NCBI GenBank assembly: GCA_022710685.1
Contig: JAKLGM010000001.1
Location: 1 to 64,000 of the forward strand
Source: Patescibacteria group bacterium
Lineage (GTDB): Bacteria; Patescibacteriota; Patescibacteriia; Patescibacteriales; UBA12465
Length of the DNA: 64,000 nt
Direction of reading: 5' to 3'
Position 1 is the stretch's first letter. Every line of letters begins with the position of its first letter. Both the position numbers and the translations under genes were made by a program. The notes under the pieces are model-generated. The model was not told the origin of the DNA and made no database searches. It saw only the letters and a program-made list of their open reading frames with translations. Below are positions 18,913-26,544 of the stretch, piece by piece.

Positions 18913-20907
18913 CTACCATTTCAGCTTTTTCTTGGTCTTGATATACCAATCATAAACTCCAGAAAAACGATCGGCCGGGTCAATGGTCAGTTGTTTATTG
19001 AAGCCTTTAATTTTTTTGTTCTGCGGATAATTGTAATAGGAAGAATAAAGGAAAATCGCAGGTAATTCATCGGTTAATATTTCTTGAAATTTTTTGTATT
19101 TTTCGGTGCGTTGGCTTAGGTCAGTAGCAATGCGGCCGCTTTCCAAAAGCGCATCAACATCCTTGTTACGATAATCGGCTAAATTAGTGCCACCTTCACC
19201 CGCCTGAGACGAATGCCAAAAAACATAAACGTCGGGATCGGCACCCAAAAGCTGACTGAACAACAAAACCTCAAAGTTCCGAGATTTTATTACATCATTT
19301 TCGGCCGCTGTGGCTGCCACTAATTTGATATCAGTTTTTATACCAATTGCTTCCCAAAAATTTTTAATCTCTGTTGCCACTTTCAAATTGTCAGCCGAAT
19401 CAACGACGGTTAAATTCATGGTTAAATATTGCCGGCTCGCCCCCTTGGTCTTAGGGTTCTTGACACGCCAGTTGCCAGCTAACTCCAAGGAGCTTGAACT
19501 AGCATGAGCGGCCAGGTCGCGTTGCAGCGCTAAATTAGCATCTTTCTCGGCTTCTTCCGCACTAATATTGGGAGCCTTTTCGGCCTCAGCGGCACTCAGA
19601 CTTACTTTTTGCCAGCCCGATTCATCTAATAACTTTTCTGCTTGAGCTACATTATAATCATACTTTTTCAGGTCAGGATTATAAGCGAAACTATCAGGCA
19701 GAATCGGTCCGTCAATAACACTAGCATTACCACTCAAAGCCTCAGACACAATCTTGTTCTTGTCCAAAGCCATAGCTAAAACAGTTCTAACATTTTTGTC
19801 ACTCAAATACAGGTTAGCCTTCTTGTTCAAAAATAAGGCGGACAAACGCGGCATTTTGAGCTTAATAAAATTCATGGAATTTTTTGCCAGAACGTCCTTT
19901 TGGTTGTCATGAGGCAAATAACTTAAACCGTCGATATCATTATTATTTAAAGCGCTAACCGCCTCTTGGATGTTAGGATAGAATTTGAAATTTAACTCCT
20001 CTAAATAGGGCTCGTGCAAATAATAATTACTGTTAGCCACTAAATTATATTCCTTTATTTCGCCCGCCTTGCTCTTTACCAGGGACTTAAACTTATAAGG
20101 ACCAGAACCTATCGGCTTCAAATTTAAATCAGCCAAGCTGGCTGTTTCCGGATTGACCGGGGTCCATAAATTCTGCGGCAAGATACCGAAAGTCAAAAGC
20201 TCTAAAAAAGGAGAATAAGGCTCACCTAATTTAAATTTAACAGTCAGATCATCCACTCTTTCAATTTCAGCCCCAAGAAACATCTGACGCCAAGGCGAAT
20301 CATAGTCCTGGTTCTTAATAGCCTCAAAGGTAAAAACAACATCATCGGCAGTCAACTTATCGCCGTTATGGAATTTCACATCATCCCGCAAGGCAATAGT
20401 ATAGGACTTAGCATCTTCTCCCAACTCCCATTTTGCCGCCAAATCTGGCGCTAATTTACCCTGATCGTCGTGTTTAAACAAACTGGAAAAAATCAAAGCG
20501 CTCAAATCACTATCCGCGTCCCGATTATAGTTATAGAGCGGGTTGATATATTTAGGATGTCCAACTAAACCCTCACTATAACTACCGCCCTCAATTGGAG
20601 ATAGCTCTAAATGGTCACGATAGAACTTAACGCCCAGATACAGTAAGCTAGCCAGCAAGACTAAAACAGCCAAACGTAACCAAAGCCGCTCTTTGGGGCT
20701 TAGAGTTTTCTTTAAGTGCTTTAACTGGTTAGAACTTGGGATCTTTTTCGGTGACAAAGAATAAACCAACTGCTGATCCATTCTCTCGGCTGACCGCGCT
20801 AAAACCGGCTGTTTTGAAAGTTTTTTTCTAAAACGATTAAAAAGACCGCCCAGAGCATTCCGGACCGCTTTTAACCGAAATAAGATTTTATTTTGTTGAG
20901 GCATCAC
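18913..20907 (-). CDS. ABC transporter substrate-binding protein, peptide/nickel type (SBP_bac_5)
   Basis: 664 residues. A cytoplasmic basic N-terminus (about 1-72), one membrane helix (about 74-95) serving as an uncleaved anchor, then the family-5 solute-binding fold: IEGGSYSEGLVGHPKYINPLYN, YTIALRDDVKFHNGDKLTADDVVFT, and late DRFSGVYDWYIK. No permease or ATPase genes are nearby, so either the transporter is elsewhere or the protein is a stand-alone binder. Downstream of secG by 15 bases. The long cytoplasmic tail is unusual for the family. Confidence 0.88.
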   Translation of the reverse strand: MMPQQNKILFRLKAVRNALGGLFNRFRKKLSKQPVLARSAERMDQQLVYSLSPKKIPSSNQLKHLKKTLSPKERLWLRLAVLVLLASLLYLGVKFYRDHLELSPIEGGSYSEGLVGHPKYINPLYNYNRDADSDLSALIFSSLFKHDDQGKLAPDLAAKWELGEDAKSYTIALRDDVKFHNGDKLTADDVVFTFEAIKNQDYDSPWRQMFLGAEIERVDDLTVKFKLGEPYSPFLELLTFGILPQNLWTPVNPETASLADLNLKPIGSGPYKFKSLVKSKAGEIKEYNLVANSNYYLHEPYLEELNFKFYPNIQEAVSALNNNDIDGLSYLPHDNQKDVLAKNSMNFIKLKMPRLSALFLNKKANLYLSDKNVRTVLAMALDKNKIVSEALSGNASVIDGPILPDSFAYNPDLKKYDYNVAQAEKLLDESGWQKVSLSAAEAEKAPNISAEEAEKDANLALQRDLAAHASSSSLELAGNWRVKNPKTKGASRQYLTMNLTVVDSADNLKVATEIKNFWEAIGIKTDIKLVAATAAENDVIKSRNFEVLLFSQLLGADPDVYVFWHSSQAGEGGTNLADYRNKDVDALLESGRIATDLSQRTEKYKKFQEILTDELPAIFLYSSYYNYPQNKKIKGFNKQLTIDPADRFSGVYDWYIKTKKKLKW

Positions 20908-20922
20908 AAAACGATATGAAGC

Positions 20923-21135
20923 TTAAAAGATAACTACCGCCAAAGAAGATAAGAAAAAGAGAGTTGCTATAATAATAGTAACAATAAATAACTTTTTTTC
21001 CAAGCCGCGCTTAGCCAAGTAAACTCCGCCGGATCCACCGAAAACTCCGCCTAAACCAGCACCGCGATTTTGCATTAAAATCAAAGCAGTCAACACTAGA
21101 GCTAAAATAAATTGTACAATCTTAATCCAATGCAT
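20923..21135 (-). CDS. secG: Preprotein translocase subunit SecG
   Basis: 70 residues, two membrane helices (about 4-22 and 50-69) joined by the Gly-rich loop GAGLGGVFGGSGG, the SecG hallmark. 2 bases downstream of rplT. Confidence 0.92.
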   Translation of the reverse strand: MHWIKIVQFILALVLTALILMQNRGAGLGGVFGGSGGVYLAKRGLEKKLFIVTIIIATLFFLSSLAVVIF

Positions 21136-21137
21136 AG

Positions 21138-21485
21138 CTATTTCTTAATTTGAGCAATAATCTTTTCTAAAACTTTCGGATTCTTGACGGCTAAATCAGC
21201 CAAAACCTTGCGGTCAATTTCAATATTATTAGCTTTCAAGCCAGCAATAAATTTAGAGTAGGACAATTCATGTTCGCGCACGAAAGCGTTAATCTTAATC
21301 TGCCATAAAGCCCGCATAGTGCGTTTCTTCTTGCGGCGATCAACATAAGAGTGAGCGCCGGCTTTGGTGCGAGCGGTTTTAGCAACCTTAATTAAATTTT
21401 TGCGACCCCACTTGTAACCCTTAGTCGCTTTATGTAATTTGCGTCTCTTTTTTACATGGGTAGTACCGCGTTTGACTCTAGGCAT
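21138..21485 (-). CDS. rplT: 50S ribosomal protein bL20
   Basis: 115 residues, standard length. MPRVKRGTTHVKKRRK opening and WQIKINAFVREHELSYSKFI in the second half. Part of the infC-rpmI-rplT translation operon. Confidence 0.98.
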   Translation of the reverse strand: MPRVKRGTTHVKKRRKLHKATKGYKWGRKNLIKVAKTARTKAGAHSYVDRRKKKRTMRALWQIKINAFVREHELSYSKFIAGLKANNIEIDRKVLADLAVKNPKVLEKIIAQIKK

Positions 21486-21489
21486 ATTT

Positions 21490-21687
21490 TTAGTTGTATG
21501 GAATTAATTTTTTAATAGTTCTGTTCAGGGTTTCGGTCGTGGAAATATCGCGGCGTTTGCTGCGAGTAACATCGCCTGATTCGCGGGAATTAAAATGATC
21601 CTGGCCGCCTTTGCGCTGCTTGATCTTGCCTTTCCCTGTCAGACGGAAACGCTTGCTGGTAGCTTTATGAGTTTTGATTTTCGGCAT
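21490..21687 (-). CDS. rpmI: 50S ribosomal protein bL35
   Basis: 65 residues; [20 protein letters not shown] is the standard start. Located between infC and rplT with short gaps, as in most bacteria. Confidence 0.97.
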   Translation of the reverse strand: MPKIKTHKATSKRFRLTGKGKIKQRKGGQDHFNSRESGDVTRSKRRDISTTETLNRTIKKLIPYN

Positions 21688-21745
21688 ATTATTTAATCTT
21701 TCTTGTGATAATAAAAACCAGGCTAAAACCTGATTTTGACCATAA

Positions 21746-22303
21746 TTACTTCTTATTGGCTAAGATTATACTAAACCCTGAAGGCTGTCTTGTCAAGGGT
21801 TGTTCCTCTTCAAGGTTCAAATCTGGCCTATTTTTAAGGGTATCAATAAATTCCAGCATCAATTCCCGGGCTCGGTCAAAGTGCTGCCTTTCCCGGCCAC
21901 GGAGGAACATTTCCACCCTAACCTTATCATTTTTGCTCAAAAACTTCTCAGCCAAAGCCAAACGGACATCGCTATCATGTTGGCTGATACGGAAAGTCAG
22001 CTTTACCACCTTAGTTTCTATCTTCTTCTGTAAAACCTTCTGTTTATGGATCTTTTTTTCTCTTTCATACTTAAACTGACCCAAATTAACGATTTTGGCT
22101 ACCGGCGGGGTAACTTTCGGATTAACCTCCACTAAATCTAGTTCTGATTCCCGCGCCCGCTCCAAGGCCTCGGCTAAAGTGACAACACCAACATTGTCCC
22201 CATTTTCGTCAATCAAAAAAACCTCCGGCGCCGTGATGTGAGCGTTGGCTTTAAAACGTTTGTCTTCAATTTTAGGCTGGGCCTTTTTGTAATTTCGGCG
22301 CAT
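21746..22303 (-). CDS. infC: Translation initiation factor IF-3
   Basis: Binds the 30S subunit and checks start codon and initiator tRNA. 185 residues, two domains joined by a Lys-rich linker around residues 80-100. Conserved core [15 protein letters not shown] and [12 protein letters not shown] present. It starts with ATG, not the rare AUU of E. coli infC, so that autoregulation is not evident. The leader is unusual: tRNA-Gly ends only 28 bases upstream, so the mRNA 5' end may be made by tRNA processing. Confidence 0.97.
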   Translation of the reverse strand: MRRNYKKAQPKIEDKRFKANAHITAPEVFLIDENGDNVGVVTLAEALERARESELDLVEVNPKVTPPVAKIVNLGQFKYEREKKIHKQKVLQKKIETKVVKLTFRISQHDSDVRLALAEKFLSKNDKVRVEMFLRGRERQHFDRARELMLEFIDTLKNRPDLNLEEEQPLTRQPSGFSIILANKK

Positions 22304-22331
22304 GAAAAAAATAAATTAGTTTTTATATCTG

Positions 22332-22403
22332 AGCGGGTAAGGGGAATCGAACCCCTATCTTCAGCTTGGAAGGCTGACATAAAAGCCATTATACGATACC
22401 CGC
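22332..22403 (-). tRNA. tRNA-Gly(TCC)
   Basis: Acceptor GCGGGTA/TACCCGC, anticodon loop TTCCAAG, T arm AGGGG/CCCCT region. No CCA encoded. Embedded between tRNA-Leu and infC on the same strand. Confidence 0.94.
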
Positions 22404-22428
22404 CTGAAGGGGCGGGAAAAAATTCCTG

Positions 22429-22512
22429 TGCCGCGGGAGGGAATCGAACCCTCACTCTATCGCTAGAACTGGATTTTAAGTCCAGCGCGTCTACCAATTC
22501 CGCCACCGCGGC
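22429..22512 (-). tRNA. tRNA-Leu(TAA)
   Basis: Acceptor GCCGCGG/CCGCGGC, anticodon loop CTTAAAA (TAA), long variable arm as required for class II, no intron (many bacteria carry a group I intron in this tRNA). No CCA encoded. Ends 25 bases before tRNA-Gly. Confidence 0.94.
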
Positions 22513-22518
22513 CCCTTG

Positions 22519-22905
22519 TGGAGATGATGGGAGTTGAACCCATGTCTAATAAGTTTTTTGGCATACTTGTACAAAAGTAGCTTAGTTTGGCATTTCGCCC
22601 GCAACCGTAAAAACCAAGCAAAATCGGCGCAGACTAGCCCTAAAGTCTTTCGGTTCGGGAACTAGGGCGACCCCCAAACCTATCTTCATGAATGACACCG
22701 GATAACAGCTATGAAGACTCGCTGGTCCGATGGTTGCTGGTTATTATTAAGCAGCAACAGGGGCAAAAGCCGGAACCTTCCAAGAGAAGGCGGCCTTCGC
22801 AACAGTGTTTTTGACACTTGTGTTTCGAGCCGGTTTTACGTGGGTAGACTCACCACGTTTTGAGTATGACAAAAAATAATCTTACTATCGATGCCTGGCA
22901 TCCCC
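22519..22905 (-). ncRNA. ssrA: tmRNA (ssrA), one-piece
   Basis: 387 bases. 5' GGGGATG pairs with 3' CATCTCC to form the tRNA-like acceptor; the T arm carries TTCAACT. The tag frame ends in three tandem TAA stops (22741-22749) and encodes a peptide ending SWKVPAFAPVAA. The resume codon is inferred as AAA at 22810-22812, after AGTGTC, giving a tag that begins KNTVAKAAF; that start is uncertain. Pseudoknot-like G/C-rich segments follow. It lies 5 bases after smpB and 6 before tRNA-Leu. Confidence 0.93.
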
Positions 22906-22910
22906 TAAAA

Positions 22911-23378
22911 TTATCTTTGTCTTCGCTTTGTTAATGTCCTGATGCTTCTTTCCACTTCGCGCTTCTTAATTACCTCCCGTTTGTCATATTTCTTACGACC
23001 CTGCGCTAGGCCGAATTCCAATTTGATAAAACTGTTCTTAGTATAGATTCTAAGGGGTATAAGTGTCAAGCCTGCCTGGTGTTTTTTGCCGATTAAATGG
23101 GCGATTTCCCCGCCTCTAAGCAATAATTTGCGGGATCTTGTCGGGTTATAATCATCAACCTTACCGGCCGGCTTATAAAGAGGTACGTGGGCTTTAAGCA
23201 GATATAACTCCGGATGCCCATCTTTATCAGTCCTAAAATCAATATAAGCCTCTTTCAAACTGATATGACCAGCCTTAACTGACTTGACCTCATAGCCTAG
23301 CAAAACTAGCCCGGCCTCAAATGTTTCCAGGATGCTGTAATCAAAACCAGCTTTTTTGTTGACTGCTAAAACTGACAT
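22911..23378 (-). CDS. smpB: SsrA-binding protein SmpB
   Basis: Partner of tmRNA in rescue of stalled ribosomes. 155 residues; NKKAGFDYSILETFEAGLVLLG opens the OB fold in the usual form (split here by domain, key words NKKA and E-AG), with YEVKSVKAG and the basic tail KREVIKKREVERSIRTLTK. Directly upstream of ssrA, an arrangement seen in some bacteria but here with only 5 bases between. The doc-like gene is 1 base upstream. Confidence 0.97.
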   Translation of the reverse strand: MSVLAVNKKAGFDYSILETFEAGLVLLGYEVKSVKAGHISLKEAYIDFRTDKDGHPELYLLKAHVPLYKPAGKVDDYNPTRSRKLLLRGGEIAHLIGKKHQAGLTLIPLRIYTKNSFIKLEFGLAQGRKKYDKREVIKKREVERSIRTLTKRRQR

Positions 23379-23379
23379 A

Positions 23380-23799
23380 CTAAAATTTAACTAGATATTT
23401 TTTTATAAAATTTTCTATGGCGCTAATAGTCTGCTCCCGGACTAAAGCCGGACTCTCAGCTACCCAAACGGCTAAATTATACAACTCCCTAGCTTCCATC
23501 TTTAGCCATTTATCGTTTTTACGCAAGAAGACCAAAAGGGAAGTAACAGCTAACCTCTTATTACCGTTTTGAAAAGGATGGTTTTTTATCAATAAATAGA
23601 ACAAAACTGCCCCTTTCCCAATTAAGCCCGGGTATAAATTTTTTCGTTCAAACCGCTGAAAAGGCGTGGCAATGCAGCTCTCTAAAATATGCGGGTAACG
23701 CGTAGCAAATTCTGGAATCGGTTCATCCCAATCCATAGTATCAACCGCCAAGCGATGGGCTAAGTATTTAATTTCTTCCAAACTCAAAGATTTGACCAT
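23380..23799 (-). CDS. Doc/Fic-family toxin-like protein
   Basis: 139 residues. The catalytic motif HPFQNGNKRLA (about residues 74-84) matches the Doc type of the Fic family, which phosphorylates or AMPylates targets such as EF-Tu. Flanking helices fit the family. Motif residues His, Phe, Asn, Lys and Arg are all present, so it should be active. Preceded by an 86-residue HTH protein 4 bases upstream. That order (DNA-binding partner first, toxin second) is the standard toxin-antitoxin layout, but the partner is not Phd. It abuts smpB, so toxin and rescue genes may be co-transcribed. Confidence 0.85.
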   Translation of the reverse strand: MVKSLSLEEIKYLAHRLAVDTMDWDEPIPEFATRYPHILESCIATPFQRFERKNLYPGLIGKGAVLFYLLIKNHPFQNGNKRLAVTSLLVFLRKNDKWLKMEARELYNLAVWVAESPALVREQTISAIENFIKKYLVKF

Positions 23800-23803
23800 A
23801 GAA

Positions 23804-24064
23804 TTATTCTTTGCCTAACTGCTTAATAGTTTCGCCATAATCTTTTAACACTCTTCTGACGCCAGCTTCAATATCAGTTTTATTTTTTTGGCTCAACTCT
23901 GGCGCGAAAATTTCTGGCAAATCTTTTTTATAGATAATATAATTCCGACCGATCTTTTCCGCCTTGATTCTGCCTAATTTAATTTTATTGAAAACCGCGA
24001 TACGGCTGATACTCATAATATCAGCCAACTCTTTGACAGTTAAATAGTTATTTTCTGGGGCCAT
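23804..24064 (-). CDS. Excisionase/MerR-type HTH protein, putative antitoxin
   Basis: 86 residues. The segment LTVKELADIMSISRIAVFNK with the following KLGRIKAEKIGRNYIIYKKDL is the helix-turn-helix-wing of the excisionase/MerR type that ends in the usual RxYxIxxxDL pattern. The C-terminal 30 residues are charged and could wrap the toxin. Upstream lies a strong promoter overlapped by TGTTAAC repeats, consistent with self-repression. Antitoxin role is inferred from the neighbour only. Confidence 0.78.
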   Translation of the reverse strand: MAPENNYLTVKELADIMSISRIAVFNKIKLGRIKAEKIGRNYIIYKKDLPEIFAPELSQKNKTDIEAGVRRVLKDYGETIKQLGKE

Positions 24065-24071
24065 AAAATTA

Positions 24072-24118
24072 TGTTAACTTGTGTGTTATATGTTAACATA
24101 TGTTAATTTGATAGTCAA
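24072..24118 (-). promoter_or_regulatory. Promoter and candidate operator of the HTH/Doc pair
   Basis: Minus strand TTGACT (24113-24118), 17-base spacer, TAACAT (24090-24095). TGTTAAC or TGTTAAT occurs at 24072, 24091 and 24101 (plus strand), and the palindrome ATATGTTAACATAT spans the -10. This is a typical self-repression layout. Confidence 0.6.
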
Positions 24119-24120
24119 TG

Positions 24121-24147
24121 GTTTACAGTTTACAGTAAACTGTAAAC
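24121..24147. repeat. 27-bp perfect palindrome built from TTTACAG units
   Basis: Arms GTTTACAGTTTAC and GTAAACTGTAAAC flank one central A. Each arm holds a tandem 7-mer, so it is both an inverted and a direct repeat. It lies just upstream of the HTH promoter and 13 bases from a terminator. No T run follows, so it is not a terminator itself. Confidence 0.75.
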
Positions 24148-24160
24148 AGTCAAAATAACA

Positions 24161-24187
24161 AAAAATCAAGCCAAAAGCTTGATTTTT
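24161..24187 (-). terminator. Intrinsic terminator after the repeat protein
   Basis: AAAAATCAAGC / GCTTGATTTTT hairpin with a 5-base loop. Confidence 0.87.
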
Positions 24188-24214
24188 ATATAACAATCTT
24201 CAAACGACTTAAAC

Positions 24215-24673
24215 CTATTCGTCCGACTCATGCCCTTCGCGGTCATAGCCTTCCCGGTTATACCCAGAATTATTAAAGCCTTCCTTGTCATAGCCATCGC
24301 GATCATAGCCAGCTAAATTAAAGCCCTCCTTGTCAAACCCCTGGCGGTCATAGCCATCACGGTTATAACCTTTACGATCATAACCAGACTGGTCGTAGCC
24401 GATGCGATTATAGCCATCAACATCATAACCGTCTGGGTCAAAGCCGCGTTCGTCATAATCTTCGCGCTTGAATCCGCGCTTGGAAAAACCATTGATGTTG
24501 AAACCGTAACGGTCATAACCCTCGGCACTCAAACCAGTTTCGTCAAAACCATGTTCATCCAAAATAATCTCCGGGGTGTTGCGGCGGTCCGACCAATTAT
24601 TGAATAAATAAACGGCGATGCCGATAATGACAAAGATAGCAATGCCAATAGGCATTCCCCAAACTTCCTGCAT
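24215..24673 (-). CDS. Membrane-anchored protein with G[YF][DN]xx pentapeptide repeats
   Basis: 152 residues. One N-terminal membrane helix (about 5-24). After a short linker, from about residue 50 to the end, the chain is almost all 5-residue units of the form Gly-Tyr/Phe-Asp/Asn-x-x (GYDRD, GYDKE, GFNNS, GYNRE and so on, roughly 20 units). x positions are mostly charged, often Arg, Lys, Glu, Asp. No Cys. DNA shows the same 15-base period. Not the classic A(D/N)LxX pentapeptide family. Function unknown; a surface-exposed or metal-binding array is possible. 13 bases after the tig stop. Confidence 0.85.
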   Translation of the reverse strand: MQEVWGMPIGIAIFVIIGIAVYLFNNWSDRRNTPEIILDEHGFDETGLSAEGYDRYGFNINGFSKRGFKREDYDERGFDPDGYDVDGYNRIGYDQSGYDRKGYNRDGYDRQGFDKEGFNLAGYDRDGYDKEGFNNSGYNREGYDREGHESDE

Positions 24674-24686
24674 ATTGATATTTAAA

Positions 24687-25973
24687 TTATGAAATATTCC
24701 ACTCGCGTAATTTCTTGATGACCTTCTGATTAGCTAGGATATTAGCCAAATAACTGCGATATCCAGGCTCTTTTACCATTTTTTCCACATTCGGATCATC
24801 TTTATATTGAACTTTTAACTCAGCAATCTTAGCCTCAATTTCTTCAGTGGTAATCTTTAAATCTTCTCGCTTTGCTATCTCGCGTAACATCAAAGCGCTC
24901 TTTACTCGTTTCATCGCTTGCGGCAAAAGTTCCAACATTAACTCCTCTCTGGTTTTTTTAATACTCTTCAAATAATCTTCAAACTGCCCTCCGTACTTTA
25001 CAATCTCCTGTTCTAATTCAGCCATGATTAACTGGCCTTCATTTTGAATCAGGCTCTCGGGCAAATCACCAAAATTGGATTTTTCTAAAATTTTGTCCAG
25101 CAAAGCAATTTCACTTTTCTGCGCTGCCTGATCTTTGGCGCGATGCTCCATATTATCATGAAAAAATTTCTTTAAATCATCCAGTTTCTTGAGACCGAAA
25201 ACGCGGGCCAAAGAATCGTCAATCGGAGCTATTTCCCGGTTATAGACTTCCTTAATTTTAACCTTGAAATCAACCACCTTGCCGGCAAAATTCTGCTGGT
25301 GATGATCTTCGGGAAAAGGCAGAGAAAAATGTTTTTCTTCGCCTTTTTTACCGCCAATTAACTGTTTATCAAAACCCGGGACTAAATAATCTTTGCCAAT
25401 CAAAACTGTCAAATCCTTAGTTTGGCCTTCTTCGGCTGGCACCTTGCCCAAAAACATCTCTAAATCAACAATAACTTTGTCACCATCTTTGGCGCCTTCA
25501 GCGGTGATCGTTTCTTTGGCCCGTGACTGGGCTACTTCATTAACAGCTTTCTCTATATCTTTTTCATCCACCTTTACTTCTTCCTGTTTGATGCCCAAAT
25601 TCTTGTATTCGCCTAGAGTAATTTCCGGCAAAATAGCCATGATGATTTTGTACTCCATGTCATTACCAGGAGCCAACTTAGTTACTTCTACCCGGGGCTG
25701 ACCGACGGGTTCTTTGTCCTTAACGTTTTCATCAATTGCCGCGTCAATAGTTTTATGAATAGCCAAATGAGCCGCTTCTTCCAAAATGCTCATCTCGCCT
25801 ACTTTCTGTTTCAAAATATCATAAGGCACTTTGCCCGGGCGGAAACCTTCAATCTTTATCTCTTGTGATAATTTCTGAGCGCCTTTCTCCATATAAGGAG
25901 CAAACTCTTCGGCCGTAATTTCTACGACTAATTCCACTTGGGATTTAGGCAGGTCTTTTCTTGTTACTTTCAT
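24687..25973 (-). CDS. tig: Trigger factor, ribosome-associated chaperone
   Basis: 428 residues. N-terminal ribosome-binding domain with GFRPGKVP (about residues 42-49), the FKBP-like PPIase domain about 155-240, and the helical C-terminal chaperone domain. Normal length. ATG at 25973 gives MKVTRKDLPKSQVELVVEI, the usual start. Followed after 13 bases by the repeat protein. Confidence 0.95.
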   Translation of the reverse strand: MKVTRKDLPKSQVELVVEITAEEFAPYMEKGAQKLSQEIKIEGFRPGKVPYDILKQKVGEMSILEEAAHLAIHKTIDAAIDENVKDKEPVGQPRVEVTKLAPGNDMEYKIIMAILPEITLGEYKNLGIKQEEVKVDEKDIEKAVNEVAQSRAKETITAEGAKDGDKVIVDLEMFLGKVPAEEGQTKDLTVLIGKDYLVPGFDKQLIGGKKGEEKHFSLPFPEDHHQQNFAGKVVDFKVKIKEVYNREIAPIDDSLARVFGLKKLDDLKKFFHDNMEHRAKDQAAQKSEIALLDKILEKSNFGDLPESLIQNEGQLIMAELEQEIVKYGGQFEDYLKSIKKTREELMLELLPQAMKRVKSALMLREIAKREDLKITTEEIEAKIAELKVQYKDDPNVEKMVKEPGYRSYLANILANQKVIKKLREWNIS

Positions 25974-26143
25974 AGTATTGCTTAATTATTATTAATGCCC
26001 TGTATTTTAGCATCCAAGCCTAAAAAGGCAAGACAGAACACTATTATTATACATTATTTAAGCTAAATTAGCTAATTATTCCCGGCTCTATTGACTAAAA
26101 ACTAAACTCGTGGCAACATCATTAAACCATCAAATTAGTTCTT

Positions 26144-26485
26144 ATGAAGGTCATAACCCCAAATGGCGGCACGGCCGGACGTAAACTAACGTCTGAGTTC
26201 ATCGCTTTCCAGAGAAGCCGCATTTTAAAGAAACTGGAAATCTACAATGATCCAAAATCTATTTTGGAACAAAGTCAGGACCTAGGAGGGGAAATTACTC
26301 CTCAGCAAAACTATCGGCTCAATGTAGTCTCAATCGGATTAATTGAAGCGCTCAAGCTAATTGACTCCCACCCGGAGCAATATGGCATCTGCCTAGATTG
26401 TCATAAAGAGATTGATCTGACTCGGCTGCAAATTGTGCCCGGCGCTCTGCGCTGCACCTCCTGCCAAAACAGGAAGGACCGTTAA
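26144..26485 (+). CDS. DksA/TraR-type C4 zinc-finger protein
   Basis: 113 residues. The C-terminal finger CLDC ... CTSC (about residues 86-108) with the surrounding YGICLDCHKEID is the DksA/TraR signature. DksA-like proteins bind RNA polymerase in its secondary channel. The helical N-terminal part is short, and the DxxDxA tip motif of true DksA is not seen, so function as a stringent-response factor is uncertain. Lone plus-strand gene between two minus-strand genes. Confidence 0.8.
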   Translation: MKVITPNGGTAGRKLTSEFIAFQRSRILKKLEIYNDPKSILEQSQDLGGEITPQQNYRLNVVSIGLIEALKLIDSHPEQYGICLDCHKEIDLTRLQIVPGALRCTSCQNRKDR

Positions 26486-26500
26486 TAAAACCAGATATAA

Positions 26501-26529
26501 AAAAGACGCCCCACAAAGAGGCGTCTTTT
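26501..26529. terminator. Bidirectional intrinsic terminator
   Basis: AAAAGACGCC / GGCGTCTTTT with a 9-base loop, between the convergent zinc-finger gene and hppA. Confidence 0.87.
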
Positions 26530-26544
26530 CATATAATCTTTTTC

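Noticed and set aside
22213-22537. Open frames on both strands over the tRNA-Gly/tRNA-Leu pair
   Set aside because: They are tRNA shadows, a frequent annotation error; the tRNA cloverleafs explain the sequence.
24215-24673. Regular 15-base repeats that could pass for a CRISPR-like array
   Set aside because: The repeats are in frame in a real gene and code for G[YF][DN]xx units. No spacers or cas genes are present.
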